Source of the DNA: Acanthosepion esculentum
Lineage: Eukaryota; Mollusca; Cephalopoda; Sepiida; Sepiidae
Length of the DNA: 64,000 nt
Reading direction: 5' to 3'
Assembly: GCA_964036315.1 (NCBI GenBank)
Contig: OZ038488.1
Span: 63,962,254 to 64,026,253, forward strand
In this document: piece after piece, positions 1 to 10,000 of the stretch
Layout: every line of letters begins with the position of its first letter
Numbering within the stretch: the stretch's first letter is position 1
The notes under the pieces: generated by a model
Database searches by the model: none
What the model was told of the DNA's origin: nothing
Seen by the model: the letters and a program-made list of their open reading frames with translations, nothing else
Made by a program: the position numbers and the translations under genes

Positions 1-960
1 CAAAAATCGGCACATTTATACACACACAAAAAATTCAATTTTTTTAAATACTGGGGGTTGTTGAATTGTAGTAAGCGTTTCCATTCATGATTAATAAATT
101 TTTTTTTTTATGTAATAACAATTTCACCAAACCAACACAAATTAATACAGAATTTTAAAAGATTTAAACTTCATAAATTATTATAATTAGATTTTTTTTA
201 AATGCAAGCTATTCTTGTAAAAATTCATTATTCGTCGAAAAACATTTATACAATAATGTCCATATTATATCTTATTCACAAAACAATTAAAAGCTTTCCT
301 TATTAAATAATGTATTAGTTTTATTACATTTTTTTATTTTATGATTCAGAACAGATTTTCGGTAACTGGGGATCCTGTTTTACAAAAAAAAATTGATGAT
401 TTAAATTCTCCAAAGAATCTGATTATAACTAATATAAGCCTTACAAATATGAATTTCTCGAAATTTCATAAAATTAAATAAGTGGTGGGTTAACAAATTT
501 TTTAAATATATTTTACCAAGATTTTCTAGAAATGAAACATTTTTAAAATAATTTAATTCATTCGTTAATAAGTCCTGAAAGGTTCATTAAAATCCAACAA
601 TTATTTGATTTAAAAAGAATTTCCAAATCAAAGTGTTTTTCACCTCAAGAAGACACTAAAACGTCCTATACTAATTTATGATTAAAAAAATTTAGCCAAA
701 ATATTAAATGTTTTAAAAGGGATTAAAAACTATAATTGAATAATCAAAAAATTATTTGGCCTTTCTTATCTGTTAATAGTTGTGACTTTTGGGGAAGGAT
801 AGTGGCGTGGTTTTCCCGCTGACTTGTCTACGGTTCTAATTTCAGAGTAGACCTTCTCTCAGACTAGATTCTAACCTAGCCCAACCTGTAAAAACTGTAA
901 AAAAGCACATGAATAATTTTATTACATCCGAAACGAGTTCAACTTTTACAAACAAATTTA
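1..960. other. AT-rich stretch, nothing recognised
   Basis: Very AT-rich sequence with homopolymer runs. No open frame of note, no tRNA-like box and no transposon end was seen. Confidence 0.4.
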
Positions 961-962
961 TG

Positions 963-968
<6 letters not shown>

Positions 969-1025
<57 letters not shown>
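969..1025. repeat. (AT)n microsatellite with short GT tail
   Basis: Uninterrupted AT dinucleotide array running into a TG-rich stretch (1027-1056). The open frames here simply read YI repeats. Confidence 0.95.
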
Positions 1026-1028
<3 letters not shown>

Positions 1029-1559
1029 TGCGTGTGCATGTTGTGTGTGTGTGTGCGTTCCTCCGTAAAATTGCAATTAACATTTTTATGAAATTCATGT
1101 AATGCGGGAAAATCTGATCTCTTGTGTCTTCTCATCGTAGTGTAATGGTTAACAAGCTTCGTATAGTCTCGTATACCATTACTACTGCAGAAGAAATGGA
1201 ATTATGCATTTCAAAAGGGCGTTAATGCAAAAATTAAAGCAATAAGCACGGCTAAAATTTGAATTCGGTTCGCCTGTGCCACTTAATAATAGTTTTGCTA
1301 CCCCCACAAAAAAAAACGATAATTTTATGTCTTCAAAAAGTTTTCGGGTGCTGATGGTCAGTATAATAACAAACAACTGATGTTTATCCGTTTACTGGAT
1401 TTTATTTCAACTGACAAATCACTCCTCTTAAAATGTTTAAACCAATTTTGGTCAAGACAGTCAAATATCGTTCCATTTCCGTCCACGAACTGAATTTTAC
1501 GAGAAGATTCCGTGTCTTTGAATCCCGGTATTTAAAAAAAACTCAATATGTGCTATATA

Positions 1560-1845
1560 TAATATCTACATTTTTATCATTTCACCCTAAACAAGGTGAA
1601 AATGCCACTAGAACGCAAAGGGTTACAGGCAGTGAAAGAGAATGAGAAGATTGAAAATGGTGAGGATTGAGGAAAGGGCAAAAACGAAACAGGGTTCAAA
1701 AAGACAGAAGAGGGCGATTGACGCTGCATTTAAATTTGTGAAGATTTTAGTTATCAGAAAAGCAAAAGATAGGAAGGGAGTTGCACGAGTGGGAAGTGCG
1801 AGAAAAAACTGTTAGAGTAGAAATGACGGTTACATCTAGCTCAAT
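1560..1845 (-). pseudogene. Jockey-type LINE C-terminus (3' part)
   Basis: The minus strand reads a decayed C-terminal tail of a non-LTR retrotransposon protein, with FFSRT-like and NSLP-like words. The same tail is read better at 45885-46265. The reading continues beyond the hAT-like insertion: the LINE text before its CTAGATG word resumes near 2205. Stops and frame shifts make it inactive. Confidence 0.6.
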
Positions 1846-2204
1846 GATTGCCAACGTGGGGTGCATGCCCCCCCGGTGGGGCGTGGTAATATTTTGGTGG
1901 GGCATGCGTAGGATGTGCACCCTTCGATTTAATATACCAACAGAATAAAGCGGCAATTCGAGAATGAGTTATTAACAGTGAATTGTTTTCTAGTGAGTCT
2001 GAGTAGGAGTATTAGTGTTAATGCGTGTTAATTCATACGATGTATACATAAAAATACATAAAAATATTTTGTGTGTATGTGTAATTGACATTGAAGTAAG
2101 AATTAAATATTACAGTGGGGCACCAGAATTTTAGAAATACCAAAGTGGGGCGTGGCCCTAAATCGTTTGGGAAAAGTAAAACGGTGAGACCTAGTTGACA
2201 ATCT
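1845..2204. mobile_element. hAT-like non-autonomous element inserted in a LINE
   Basis: A GGGGCGTGG-rich block lies between ends resembling hAT termini: CAATGATTGCCAACG on the left, and CAACTAGGTCTCACC reading inward from the right. The flanks rejoin into continuous LINE sequence; compare the uninterrupted text around 16630-16680. The exact 8-bp target duplication is unclear, so the ends are approximate. No transposase frame is present. Confidence 0.5.
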
Positions 2205-2720
2205 AGTAGCACGCTTAAATTCATGTAGTTGGGGCAGTTCACCTGAAAATATTTATAGAAGAGAGGGAAGCCATATCACGTCAGTGAGTAAGCCAATGGA
2301 TGAGAGTTGCCTGGTCAAGATCGATTCTATTGCAGACCCTTCTCTGAATATTGTCAAAAATCTCGAGATGCACAGTAGGAATACCAAAACAGATATGGCA
2401 ACGGTATTCAATACACGGACAATTGGTAGATTTATAAATCTGCAAGATGGCTTCTGACGTGAAATTTTTTTTCTTTTTTTTTATCTTCGCGTAGCAATTG
2501 ATTCGATATAGTCGCTCCACTTCATGTCAGTGGAAAACGTGTGTCGAACGCGTAGTGTTGCCCTCCTGGAGTTCAGTATCAGTCATCCTGATGGTAGGCA
2601 GAAAATGTTCTCTGTCGTGATTAAATAAAAGCAATTTTGTTTTGGAGGCGTCGAAAGTCATTTCTTGCCCCATTTGATTGGAGGTTCTTTTCAAGAGTAG
2701 TTGTCCGTCGAATAGCAAGT
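2205..2720 (-). pseudogene. Jockey-type LINE reverse transcriptase C-terminal region
   Basis: The minus strand reads, in two frames, FDASKTKLLLFNHDRE (2527-2718) and ILQIYKSTNCPCIEY followed by LEIFDNIQRRVCN (2281-2520). These are characteristic of the post-catalytic part of jockey-like LINE reverse transcriptases. It forms one degenerate copy with 1560-1845, interrupted by the hAT-like element. The catalytic YxDD box is not present in the window, so the copy is 5'-truncated. Frameshifts and stops make it a pseudogene. Confidence 0.7.
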
Positions 2721-2814
2721 CAAGATATATATTAATAATATTAATAATACAGTGGATTCATAAATTTTAAATGTGTATGTGAAATAAGCTTTGGACTACT
2801 ACTTCTATCGTGTT

Positions 2815-3215
2815 ACCTGAAGACGTTGGCGATCATGGTTCTCCACAATTTCCTGTCGTTTGTAGCTCTTAGTATATTTTGTATTTTTTATATCCCTCCT
2901 AAACTCTGTTTTGCCATAGACAAACTCGTTCGGTAGATTATGTGTTGTTTTCCTCTGTCTCTCTTACCTGTGAGTGTCAAATATTCCAAGACCTCTTTTA
3001 TGATTAGATGTCCTAGAAATTCCTGAAATTTACTGTTTCTTAATACTTCTTTTAGCTTTTAGAAGGCATTTTCGCTATTCCAACGCCCTCCTGATTTCGA
3101 TGTCGCTTTTTCCATCCTTCATTAAAATACTTCTTAAATATATGTAGTACTCTTTGATTTGTTTCTAACAAAATTTCATGTTTCATATTACTTTGTTTAG
3201 CTTTGTAAGGCAAAT
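2815..3215 (-). pseudogene. RTE-type LINE reverse transcriptase fragment
   Basis: On the minus strand this shares nucleotide blocks with other fragments in the window (8110-9020, 11220-11560, 38235-38970, 52465-53115). The clearest reading of the family is the plus-strand copy at 12150-12590. Internal deletions and stops are present. Confidence 0.65.
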
Positions 3216-3231
3216 ATCGCTATTACGATGC

Positions 3232-3590
3232 ATCGGTGTAATGGCGTAATGGATAACGGCTCGGATTGAGGAATCGGCGAGCCGAGTTCGAATTCCACTC
3301 AAATCCATTGCATTCACTTACGTGTTAATACCCGTGGGAAAGGAATGAATCCTCTTCTCCTCCCTCCAGATATGGGTAAATAGTTAATACCCGTGGGAAA
3401 GGAATGAATCCTCTTCTCCTCCCTCCAGATATGGGTAAATAGCAGGACAGACCGGGTTCTATAGCCTTGGATTGGCAACTGGTCTACCGCAGAAAGAAAT
3501 GGCAACCTACTGCGGGAAAAAATCTTCTTCGTCAGGTCAGTCATGTATCGAAAGATACATGATCGCCTAAGCGTTTATCATGGCACATAA
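3232..3590 (+). mobile_element. tRNA-derived SINE, near full length, with 59-bp internal duplication
   Basis: The 5' part has a Pol III A-box-like GGCGTAATGGATAACGG and a B box GAGTTCGAATTCC. The conserved body follows (TTAATACCCGTGGGAAAGG, then GGGTAAATAGCAGGACAGAC). The 3' part has the GCAGAAAGAAATGGCAACC block and a hairpin of CATGTATC, GAAA, GATACATG. A 59-bp segment is tandemly duplicated (3324-3382 and 3383-3441). At least seven further copies occur in the window. The layout resembles cephalopod tRNA-SINE families, but family assignment needs a repeat library. Confidence 0.85.
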
Positions 3591-3713
3591 TTGACTTTTC
3601 GTTCTCTAAAGGGGTGTAAAAACAAAAGTATTTGTATCTACCTTAAAAGCGAAAGAAATATAATTAAAGACTGACGATGGAATTAACTGCCTTTGACTAC
3701 GAGCTCACTCGCT

Positions 3714-3815
3714 GTGGCTTACAGCCATATCACGTTGAAATGAAGTTAAGCGACCCCAAGCCTTGTCAATACCTATATGGGTGACCGCTTGGGAATAGGA
3801 GGTGCTGTCAGCATG
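3714..3815 (+). repeat. 5S rRNA-like head of a composite SINE
   Basis: Closely resembles animal 5S rRNA: GCCATATCACGTTGAAA near the start, GAAGTTAAGC in the middle, TGGGTGACCGCTTGGGAATA (box C region) and GGTGCTGT at the end. Roughly 20 bases between the first and second blocks are missing. It runs directly into a tRNA-like head at 3816. Not a functional 5S gene, because of the internal deletion. Confidence 0.8.
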
Positions 3816-3990
3816 GAAGTGCGAGTGGTGCAATGGATAACAGTTTGAAATTGGAAATCTGATAGCCGAGTTCCAATTCCAGTCAGGTTTGTTATATTCA
3901 CTTACTCGCAAATACCATTTGGAATGGTATGAATCCACCTCTTCTCCATCCATCTATGGGTTAATTAATAGAACCTGTATGTGTAAAAAT
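3816..3990 (+). mobile_element. tRNA-derived SINE body joined to the 5S-like head
   Basis: Begins GAGTGGTGCAATGGATAAC (A box region), then GAGTTCCAATTCC (diverged B box), the ATATTCACTTACTCGCAAATACC body and the CATCTATGGGTTAATTAATAG tail. The tail differs from the other SINE subtype after the CTATGGGT word, so this is a distinct subfamily that shares the head. Confidence 0.75.
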
Positions 3991-4224
3991 CACTAAAATC
4001 TCCGAAGAGATTCTTACAATCTAAAATGCAAAAAGGTTGATAAACCATAAAAAAGCAATCCATCTAGAATAAAACAACAACTGATGACTATCCATTGGGA
4101 TTGGCTTCAACAAATAAATCACCACTCTTAAAAGGCTTAAAATACATTCAACTAATACAGTCAGATATTGTCTTATTATCGGGCACTTTCCGAATTCTGA
4201 GAGAAGCTTCAACGGTAGTTGATT

Positions 4225-4300
4225 GATTGATTTACTTTTTACGGCTTATCAACTGTTTGCAGGTTATTTAAAGCCAGAAAATATTTTTACATTATCAGAA
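4225..4300 (+). repeat. Family T repeat, 5' fragment
   Basis: Short stretch resembling the start of the T family (ACGGCTTATCAACTGTTTGC, then TTATTTAAAGCC). See 4980-5510 for a fuller copy. Confidence 0.35.
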
Positions 4301-4314
4301 TTTTTTTTAGATAA

Positions 4315-4493
4315 TAATGGTTTAGTGATACAAGTTTTACTAATTAACCCATAGATAGAGGATAAAATTTGGTCTCATACATTTCCCCAGGGTATTAGCG
4401 CGTAAGTGAATATAACGAACTCGACTAGAAATTGGAACTCGACTCACCGATCAACAATTCCGAGCCGTTATCCATTACACCACCCGCACATCC
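4315..4493 (-). mobile_element. tRNA-derived SINE body of second composite copy
   Basis: Minus strand: GGTGGTGTAATGGATAACGG, then GAGTTCCAATTTC, TATTCACTTACGCGCTAATACC and CTATGGGTTAATTAGTAAAAC. It matches 3816-3990 in the same order and with the same tail, in opposite orientation. Confidence 0.75.
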
Positions 4494-4575
4494 AAACTTA
4501 CAGCAACTGGTATTCTATCTAGGTATTGACCAGGCTCGATGTTGCTTAACTTCGGTGATCGTACGGGAACCGGTG
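4494..4575 (-). repeat. 5S rRNA-like head of second composite SINE
   Basis: Minus strand reads CGATCACCGAAGTTAAGCAA, then GTCAATACCTAGATAGAATACC and GTTGCTGTAAG. This is the 5S box A and 3' region, with the TGGGTGACC part deleted. It lies immediately 5' of the tRNA-like head on the same strand, the same order as in the copy at 3714. Confidence 0.75.
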
Positions 4576-4979
4576 TTTCTTCCGGGTTAGTGGTGTTCTG
4601 TTTAAAATATTGCCTCAAAATTGCTAGAATCCAAATATATATATTCACCATTCTAACATAAGGAACAAAAGGTAGAGATGATTATTTCTGCCTGAATTTC
4701 TGGGATAGGTTATCATTTTAGTGCTGTTCAGTTACTACTGGTTCAGTTTTCTACTGGGCCTTGTTTTTACTAAAATTCACTCACTACAAGCATCGAGAGC
4801 CACTCAAGGCAGCGTGTTACAAAATGAGGTGTGTGATATGGTAAGAGGAGGTAGAAGGAAGTGAGAATAATGAGGATAGATAGCTATTGAGCCTTGGCTT
4901 GAAGTGGTGAAGATTTCAGTGTTCAGGGAAGCAACCACGGAGGAGTTTCTGCCATAAATTAGCAGTTTTCAGGAAAATT

Positions 4980-5510
4980 CTGAATGGTTGGTTGGTTGTT
5001 TGGTTGTTTTGTTTTATGGCATATCAACCTCAGTGGGTCATTTAATGCCAACAAAATTTTTGAAATAGATTCATAGCGATAGTTTGGAAAAGATGTTGTG
5101 TATGTATACATATATATTTGAACCATTTTTCAATTGCTCATATGTTTTTAATACAATACTTCTTAAGAATGTATAGCTGTTTGTATTACTGGTATTTTTT
5201 TATGTATTGCTGATAATAATTTTTCCTTCAAAAATTATTGCTAGTAATAATTTTTTTTTTATTACAAAGTATTTCTGGTATTAAAACCTATTTTTACACA
5301 AGTTTGGTTGTTAACTATTTGCCCATAGCTGGAACCCTAACAGGTGCTACCAACCCGGGTCAGGGTGGACCTGGGAACACCAGCAATTAAGAGGTGGTTC
5401 CACGATGCTCAAAACCTCCTGATAAGAGGCCTTTGCTGCTGGATGTAGTTTATCGTCTTACCGTGGACGCGGATGTTGTTTATCGTCATACCCAAGACGG
5501 AAAAATTCCG
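4980..5510 (+). repeat. Family T interspersed repeat (unclassified)
   Basis: Shared structure in at least four copies in the window: a 5' block TGGCATATCAACCTC, then TCATTTAATGCC; a middle AT-rich region with diverged 30-mers; and a GC-richer 3' block with CCCATAGCTGGAACCCTAAC, GGTGGACCTGGGAACA and GGATGTAGTTTATCGTC. No coding frame, A/B box or terminal repeat was recognised. Confidence 0.7.
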
Positions 5511-5901
5511 AATGGAACTTCCACCTTAAAATTAGAATATGGAGGAAATGAATGGGATCCATCTCTGTGGATGTAGTATGGCCAGTCTTAGCTATAAAGA
5601 TCTGAATTGATGGAGCTAAAGAATGTAGCTCATCTGAACATTTACTTTGGAACTAACGACAGAGTAGCAGTACCCTTGCAACGATGCGTGTGTGGGAAAA
5701 GAGGCTATAGTTGGAAAATGCCATCCCATAGAAGACCGCATAAAGTGCGGTTTGAGCAGCTCCGGCGCAAGTATGGCAGTAATACTACCTTTTTGGTCTA
5801 ATCTGACTCTTGTATAGATAAAGGATGCTATAAGGAGCCAGGTACGTCCTGGAGTAGTAAGATGAACCAACTATTTTCAAAACTTTAAGCAATGAACCGT
5901 A

Positions 5902-7161
5902 CGTAAGTGGACTGAAAGGTTTATAGGCTATGTAGGAGTGAAGCTAGAGCTGTGAAATCTTGCATGCATTAATTTCAACTCATATTAATAACTGTATAAG
6001 ATTCTATATTTCCACGTAAACTGACATCTGACTGTTCAAAGAAAACTTCAAAAGTAACTACTAGCGACTTCTCTTAAAAATGGATGACATTTGGCATCGA
6101 AACTTTATCAAGTACCTGCAGAAAAAAGAGTTTAGTCATCACCAGCCCACTCAAGGACGTTCATGCTTGCTACATTAGGTGATAACTCTCCAGATTTACC
6201 AACAGTGCAAATGAGGGCAGCTGAATTTAGGAGGAGAAAGGAGATTCTTGGAGATGGCCCAAGGTCTGGACATCCTGTAACTGCTATCACCGAGGAAAAG
6301 ATTGATCATGTTCACAATATGGTTATGGATGACAAGCGATTGACTATAAATCAAATACCCAACACTCTTAGATCATCCCGTGAGAGAGTTGAGAATATTC
6401 TGCACAATGAACTTGGCTTGACGAAGGTTTCTCTTCGATCGTTGCCACGTCTTCTGACACCTGATCAAAAGCACAGCAGTCTGATCATATCACGAGACAA
6501 TCTGACGTTGTTTGAGGCAAATGCATCTGGTTTCCTTGAACGCTGCGATCATCACTTTAGGCCAGAGACAATCAATGCAGTGGAAACATCCCTTTCCACC
6601 TGCTCCAAAGAAGGCTACGATCGTTTCATCTGCAGGGAAGTTAGGGGCCTCAGTTTTTTTGTGATGTAAAAGGCATTGTGTTTATTGACTATGTTCAAAT
6701 GGGTCACACCATCAATAGAGAGTAAATTTCCAATTTGATAAAGCAATTACGAAAGTATATCATGTCCAAACGCCCAGGAAAACTGACGATAGAGGTCTTG
6801 TTTCTTCAGGACCGTGTTCCAGCACACATGACCTTGGTTTCGATTGCTGCTGTTCGAGACTCTAGCTTTGAAGTGGTTGATCACTCTACCTTTTTTTCCT
6901 GATTTGACCCAATCGGACTATCACCTGTTCTACAACATGTAAAAACAATTTGCTGGATACCAGTATAGCAGTGATGATGACGTCGGATCTACCGATTTAC
7001 CGACAGGATGGAAAATTCTTCACCAATGAAATCCAAGCACTGCAACACCGATGAAAGAAGTGTGTGGAACACAAGGAGGACTATCTTGAAAAATAAACAT
7101 CCTTTGTTCACATTCCATGAAAGTATCTTGGTGAGCCTATGAACTTTTCAGCAGATCCTCG
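5902..7161 (+). mobile_element. Mariner element with TA-flanked terminal inverted repeats
   Basis: TA dinucleotides sit at 5900-5901 and 7162-7163. The ends match as inverted repeats: from the left CGTAAGTGG then ACTGAAAGGTTTATAGGCT, and from the right CGAGGATCT then GCTGAAAAGTTCATAGGCT. The 1260-bp length is normal for mariner. It contains a broken transposase on the same strand. Confidence 0.85.
6080..7100 (+). pseudogene. Mariner transposase, broken
   Basis: DNA cut-and-paste transposase. The likely start is the ATG at 6080 (MDDIWHRNFIKYLQ); a frame break follows, and the main open stretch is 6163-6669. Recognisable parts are ATLGDNSPDLPTVQ, GDGPRSGHPVTA, the helix-turn-helix region DKRLTINQIPNTL, the hallmark RERVENILHNELG, and RLLTPDQK. 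The segment holding the first catalytic aspartate (normally between the FLER and HHF words) is deleted, so FLER runs almost straight into DHHF. The second aspartate is readable downstream (FLQDRVPAH), as is a diverged PDLTQSDYHLF segment. Inactive. Confidence 0.85.
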
Positions 7162-7411
7162 TATGTATGATTTCCACTTGAGTGAACCTAGTGCCAATAA
7201 AAGTTGAAAGGATGAAGCTTCGTTGAGAGTGCAAGTATCCGTTGTCACGGGAGAAAACTCAGGGTCGGATCGGTGATAATGAAATGACCATATATTGGTT
7301 TAAATATTGAAATTTACAAGCCAGATTATTTCCGCTGAGCTGTTAGAGCTAAAGCAGAGGAGAGATCAGATATAAGGCTTTTTGGAGGTGCCCCAAAACT
7401 ATATGTGATGG

Positions 7412-7808
7412 TGTTATGGTAATTTACCCACGCACGCATGGACTCTCTCAGCTATAAATAGGAGCAGGTACTGCCTTTTGGGGAGGGAAGTTTCCAGCAA
7501 GAATGCGTTGTTTTGGTGCTAGGAATATTGTTTATATGTTTGGGTCAGTGTTTTGTGGTTAGCAAAGTTTAAAGTTAAGACAAATGAAGACCATCCTTTT
7601 CCCCATTGTCCATTTTGGCCTTGTGTTACATTTTGGCATTTTGTACCATTGTACAAATAAATATCGTGAAGTTTCCAGCAGTCAGCTCTGACAGTCGGAC
7701 CGAACATTCTTGCTGTAACACTCTCGTTTGTATATGTTTGTATGACTGTTTCTGTTAATATATTTGTTTAACTCAATTTCTCTCTTGTGTTTATTTCTGG
7801 CCCTAACA
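7412..7808 (+). repeat. Candidate LTR (solo or isolated)
   Basis: Starts TGTTATGG and ends CCCTAACA, giving the short inverted TGTTA/TAACA ends typical of LTRs. A TATAAATA box lies at 7453-7460 and an AATAAA signal near 7656. The length of 397 bp fits. No second LTR, matching 5-bp target duplication or gag-pol frame was found, so this is provisional. Confidence 0.45.
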
Positions 7809-8105
7809 GGGCCACAATAGATGGGATTCACAATTACTATACCATTAAATTGACGAACTATCACTTTCCTCCTCCATGTTATTGTCCCGTGCGATAATTC
7901 CGGATATTCGAACATGGAGCCTGAGACCTAATTTTTTTATTGAATTTCTTTGCTCCTTCTGCGGCCTTAAGCTTGTTTCACTTCTTGTAGACCAGTATTA
8001 ATGTGGTGAGTTCAATGTTCATTATTTTAGCCTTGTGCCACATTAGGCTACGTAAATTACAAGGGAACACAATGTGGATCAGTTGTTAATAAGAAAGCCT
8101 CATAA
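7809..8105. other. Unassigned, with a short tRNA-SINE tail
   Basis: Mostly unrecognised. 8005-8055 (GTGAGTTCAATG, then GCCTTGTGCCACATTA) resembles the tail of the SINE at 59368-59490. The rest could be retroelement sequence downstream of the candidate LTR. Confidence 0.3.
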
Positions 8106-8109
8106 ACCA

Positions 8110-9020
8110 AAGACCTTTTTTTCATTATGTGTCCCAGAAATTTCAATTGCCTCTTTCTGATTCTACGTGTCCTTTTTGTTTTCATTTTCCTTAAATACTC
8201 CTTGTTATTCACTTGTTTAGTCTATGACATTCTCAGTGTCCTTCTGTATAATGTTGTTTCAAGCCTCCTCTTCATCTGTGAGGTTATAGTCCAGCATTCC
8301 CTACTATATGAGAGAAGTGATACAGCACTCATTCTTTTCTTTTTTTCTAATGAAATTATCTTGTCTTTTCGTATTTTGCTTAGCTTTTTAAGGGGATTCT
8401 TTCAACATTTTAATGCTCCTTCAGACTTCGGTGTCACATTATTTTGTCGTCTGTTACAATATTTATAAATTTCTGTACTTGTTTATTAATAACTGCATTG
8501 TTTCTTTCCAGGTAAACTGATATCTGACAATTCAAAGAAAACTTCAAAAGTAACTATATCCGCTATATCCGCGGATTCACAGCGTGTATTTTCGATCAAA
8601 GCTCTTTTATCTCAGTTGTAACTATTCCAATTCGCATTTTGGGCCACCTCTCTTGTTAATGATCATAGTTTGTTTTTGTTTTTTTGCTCTTACAGTTGAT
8701 GTTTAGTCCTTTCTTCTCGCTTTCCTATCTTAGATTTGCTGGCAGTTCCTGCTGTTTTCTTTCTGCGTCTGCCATCAACACAATGCTTTCTGCGTATATT
8801 ACGGTGTTAATTTTGCATCGGTCAGTTATAAATCCTGGCAGGACTTCCAGGTCTCTTACAATCGCCTTGTTGTATAGATGGAATACATCCTACGGGAAGA
8901 CGCAACATTGTCTTATGCCTTTTCCTATTTTTTAATGTACTTACTTAATACTTTTTCTACCTGTACACATGCGGTTTGTTCCCAGTAAATGTTCCGGGTT
9001 ATTCTAATATCTTTCGAATA
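8110..9020 (-). pseudogene. RTE-type LINE reverse transcriptase fragment
   Basis: Antisense RTE-type reverse transcriptase and C-terminal sequence. It shares blocks with 38235-38970 and 52465-53115, such as GTCCTAGAAATTTCAA-type words, GCATCCTTCTGTAGAA-type words and CGTATTTTGCTTAGC. Riddled with stops. One of the longest fragments of this family here. Confidence 0.65.
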
Positions 9021-9109
9021 AATCAAATTTTCTTGCAATTCAAGTAGATATTTTTTATCGTAATACTTTAAAATCGAACAAAAAATTCAAATACTTTTAT
9101 TTTTATTTA

Positions 9110-9430
9110 CTCAATACCCCCCACCACCACCCACAGGGTCAGGTTGTGACACAAGATCAGTTTAATGTGGGGAGCACGAGCTCGTACACCTGGGCTAGGA
9201 ACAAACTGTCCGAGCCTCCGCAACCGTCTGTTGCTCTGACCTCGGTGCGAGCACCGATCCCTCTCTCTGGTGCAATGAGAAGTTACGGCCTCGGACAGCT
9301 GTTTCCCAGGGCCAGGCACCTCTCAGTATAATTTTCCCCAGCTGCGACTCTGTCTTTTGACGGGGCCGCCCCTGAGCGCACTCTGCCCGAAGACAGAGAC
9401 CCAACTGAGAGATGATAAATAAACGTGTTG
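9110..9430. other. GC-rich island of unknown origin
   Basis: About 300 bp that is clearly richer in G and C than its surroundings, with short frames open on both strands. It ends near an AATAAA-like word at about 9418. It could be part of an LTR or a foreign insert; no homology was recognised. Confidence 0.3.
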
Positions 9431-9518
9431 TACACTACTCGAGAGCAATTTATACTTTTATTTGTGGAATACAATTGTTTCCAGTATTTTTATATAAACT
9501 TTTATCCGTATAAAGTTA

Positions 9519-10000
9519 GTTGATTTTGATTAGCGGCATATCAACCTCTATAGGTTATTTAATGCTGAAATCTAAATATTTTGAACACAATTTTATGCGT
9601 TTAATTTAATACATTTTGAATGCAATTGTATGCCTGCAACTGTATATAAAATGTATTGTTGGTCATTTTGCTATAAAATGTATTGTTGGTTATTTTGCTG
9701 TAAAATTCATATTTAGTAATTCTACTATAAAATATGTATTGTTAGTAATGTTTTTATATAAAAATTTATTTCTGGTAGTTTTACTATATAAATGTGTTAT
9801 ACTTTCATAGCGTTTCCTTTTTGTTTGGGAGGTCAGTATTTACACATTGCTAGGACCCCCTAACAGGTGCTACGACCCCGGGATGTGTTGGACCTGGAAA
9901 CAAGAACAATTAAATGATGTTTACACGGTCCCCCAAATTTCCAATCTCCTCATCAAACGCCTTGCTGCCGGATGTAGTTTACCGTCTTACCCAGGATTCC
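9519..10000 (+). repeat. Family T interspersed repeat
   Basis: Contains the 5' block GCGGCATATCAACCTCTATAG, a run of about 32-bp units built on AAATGTATTGTTGG at 9650-9760, and the 3' block ACCCCCTAACAGGTGCTACG, then TTGGACCTGGAAACAA and GCCGGATGTAGTTTACCGTC. Confidence 0.7.

Noticed and set aside
842..1135. Long YIYIYI or SLSLSL open frames over AT and TC arrays (also 15839, 22186, 26543, 40563, 55536 and others)
   Set aside because: They are translations of microsatellites, open in several frames and on both strands.
2269..2279. GCCATATCACG, identical to the start of the 5S-like head
   Set aside because: Eleven bases only, with no further 5S sequence around it; likely chance.
3714..3815. 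Functional 5S rRNA gene
   Set aside because: Internal deletion and direct fusion to a tRNA-like SINE head.
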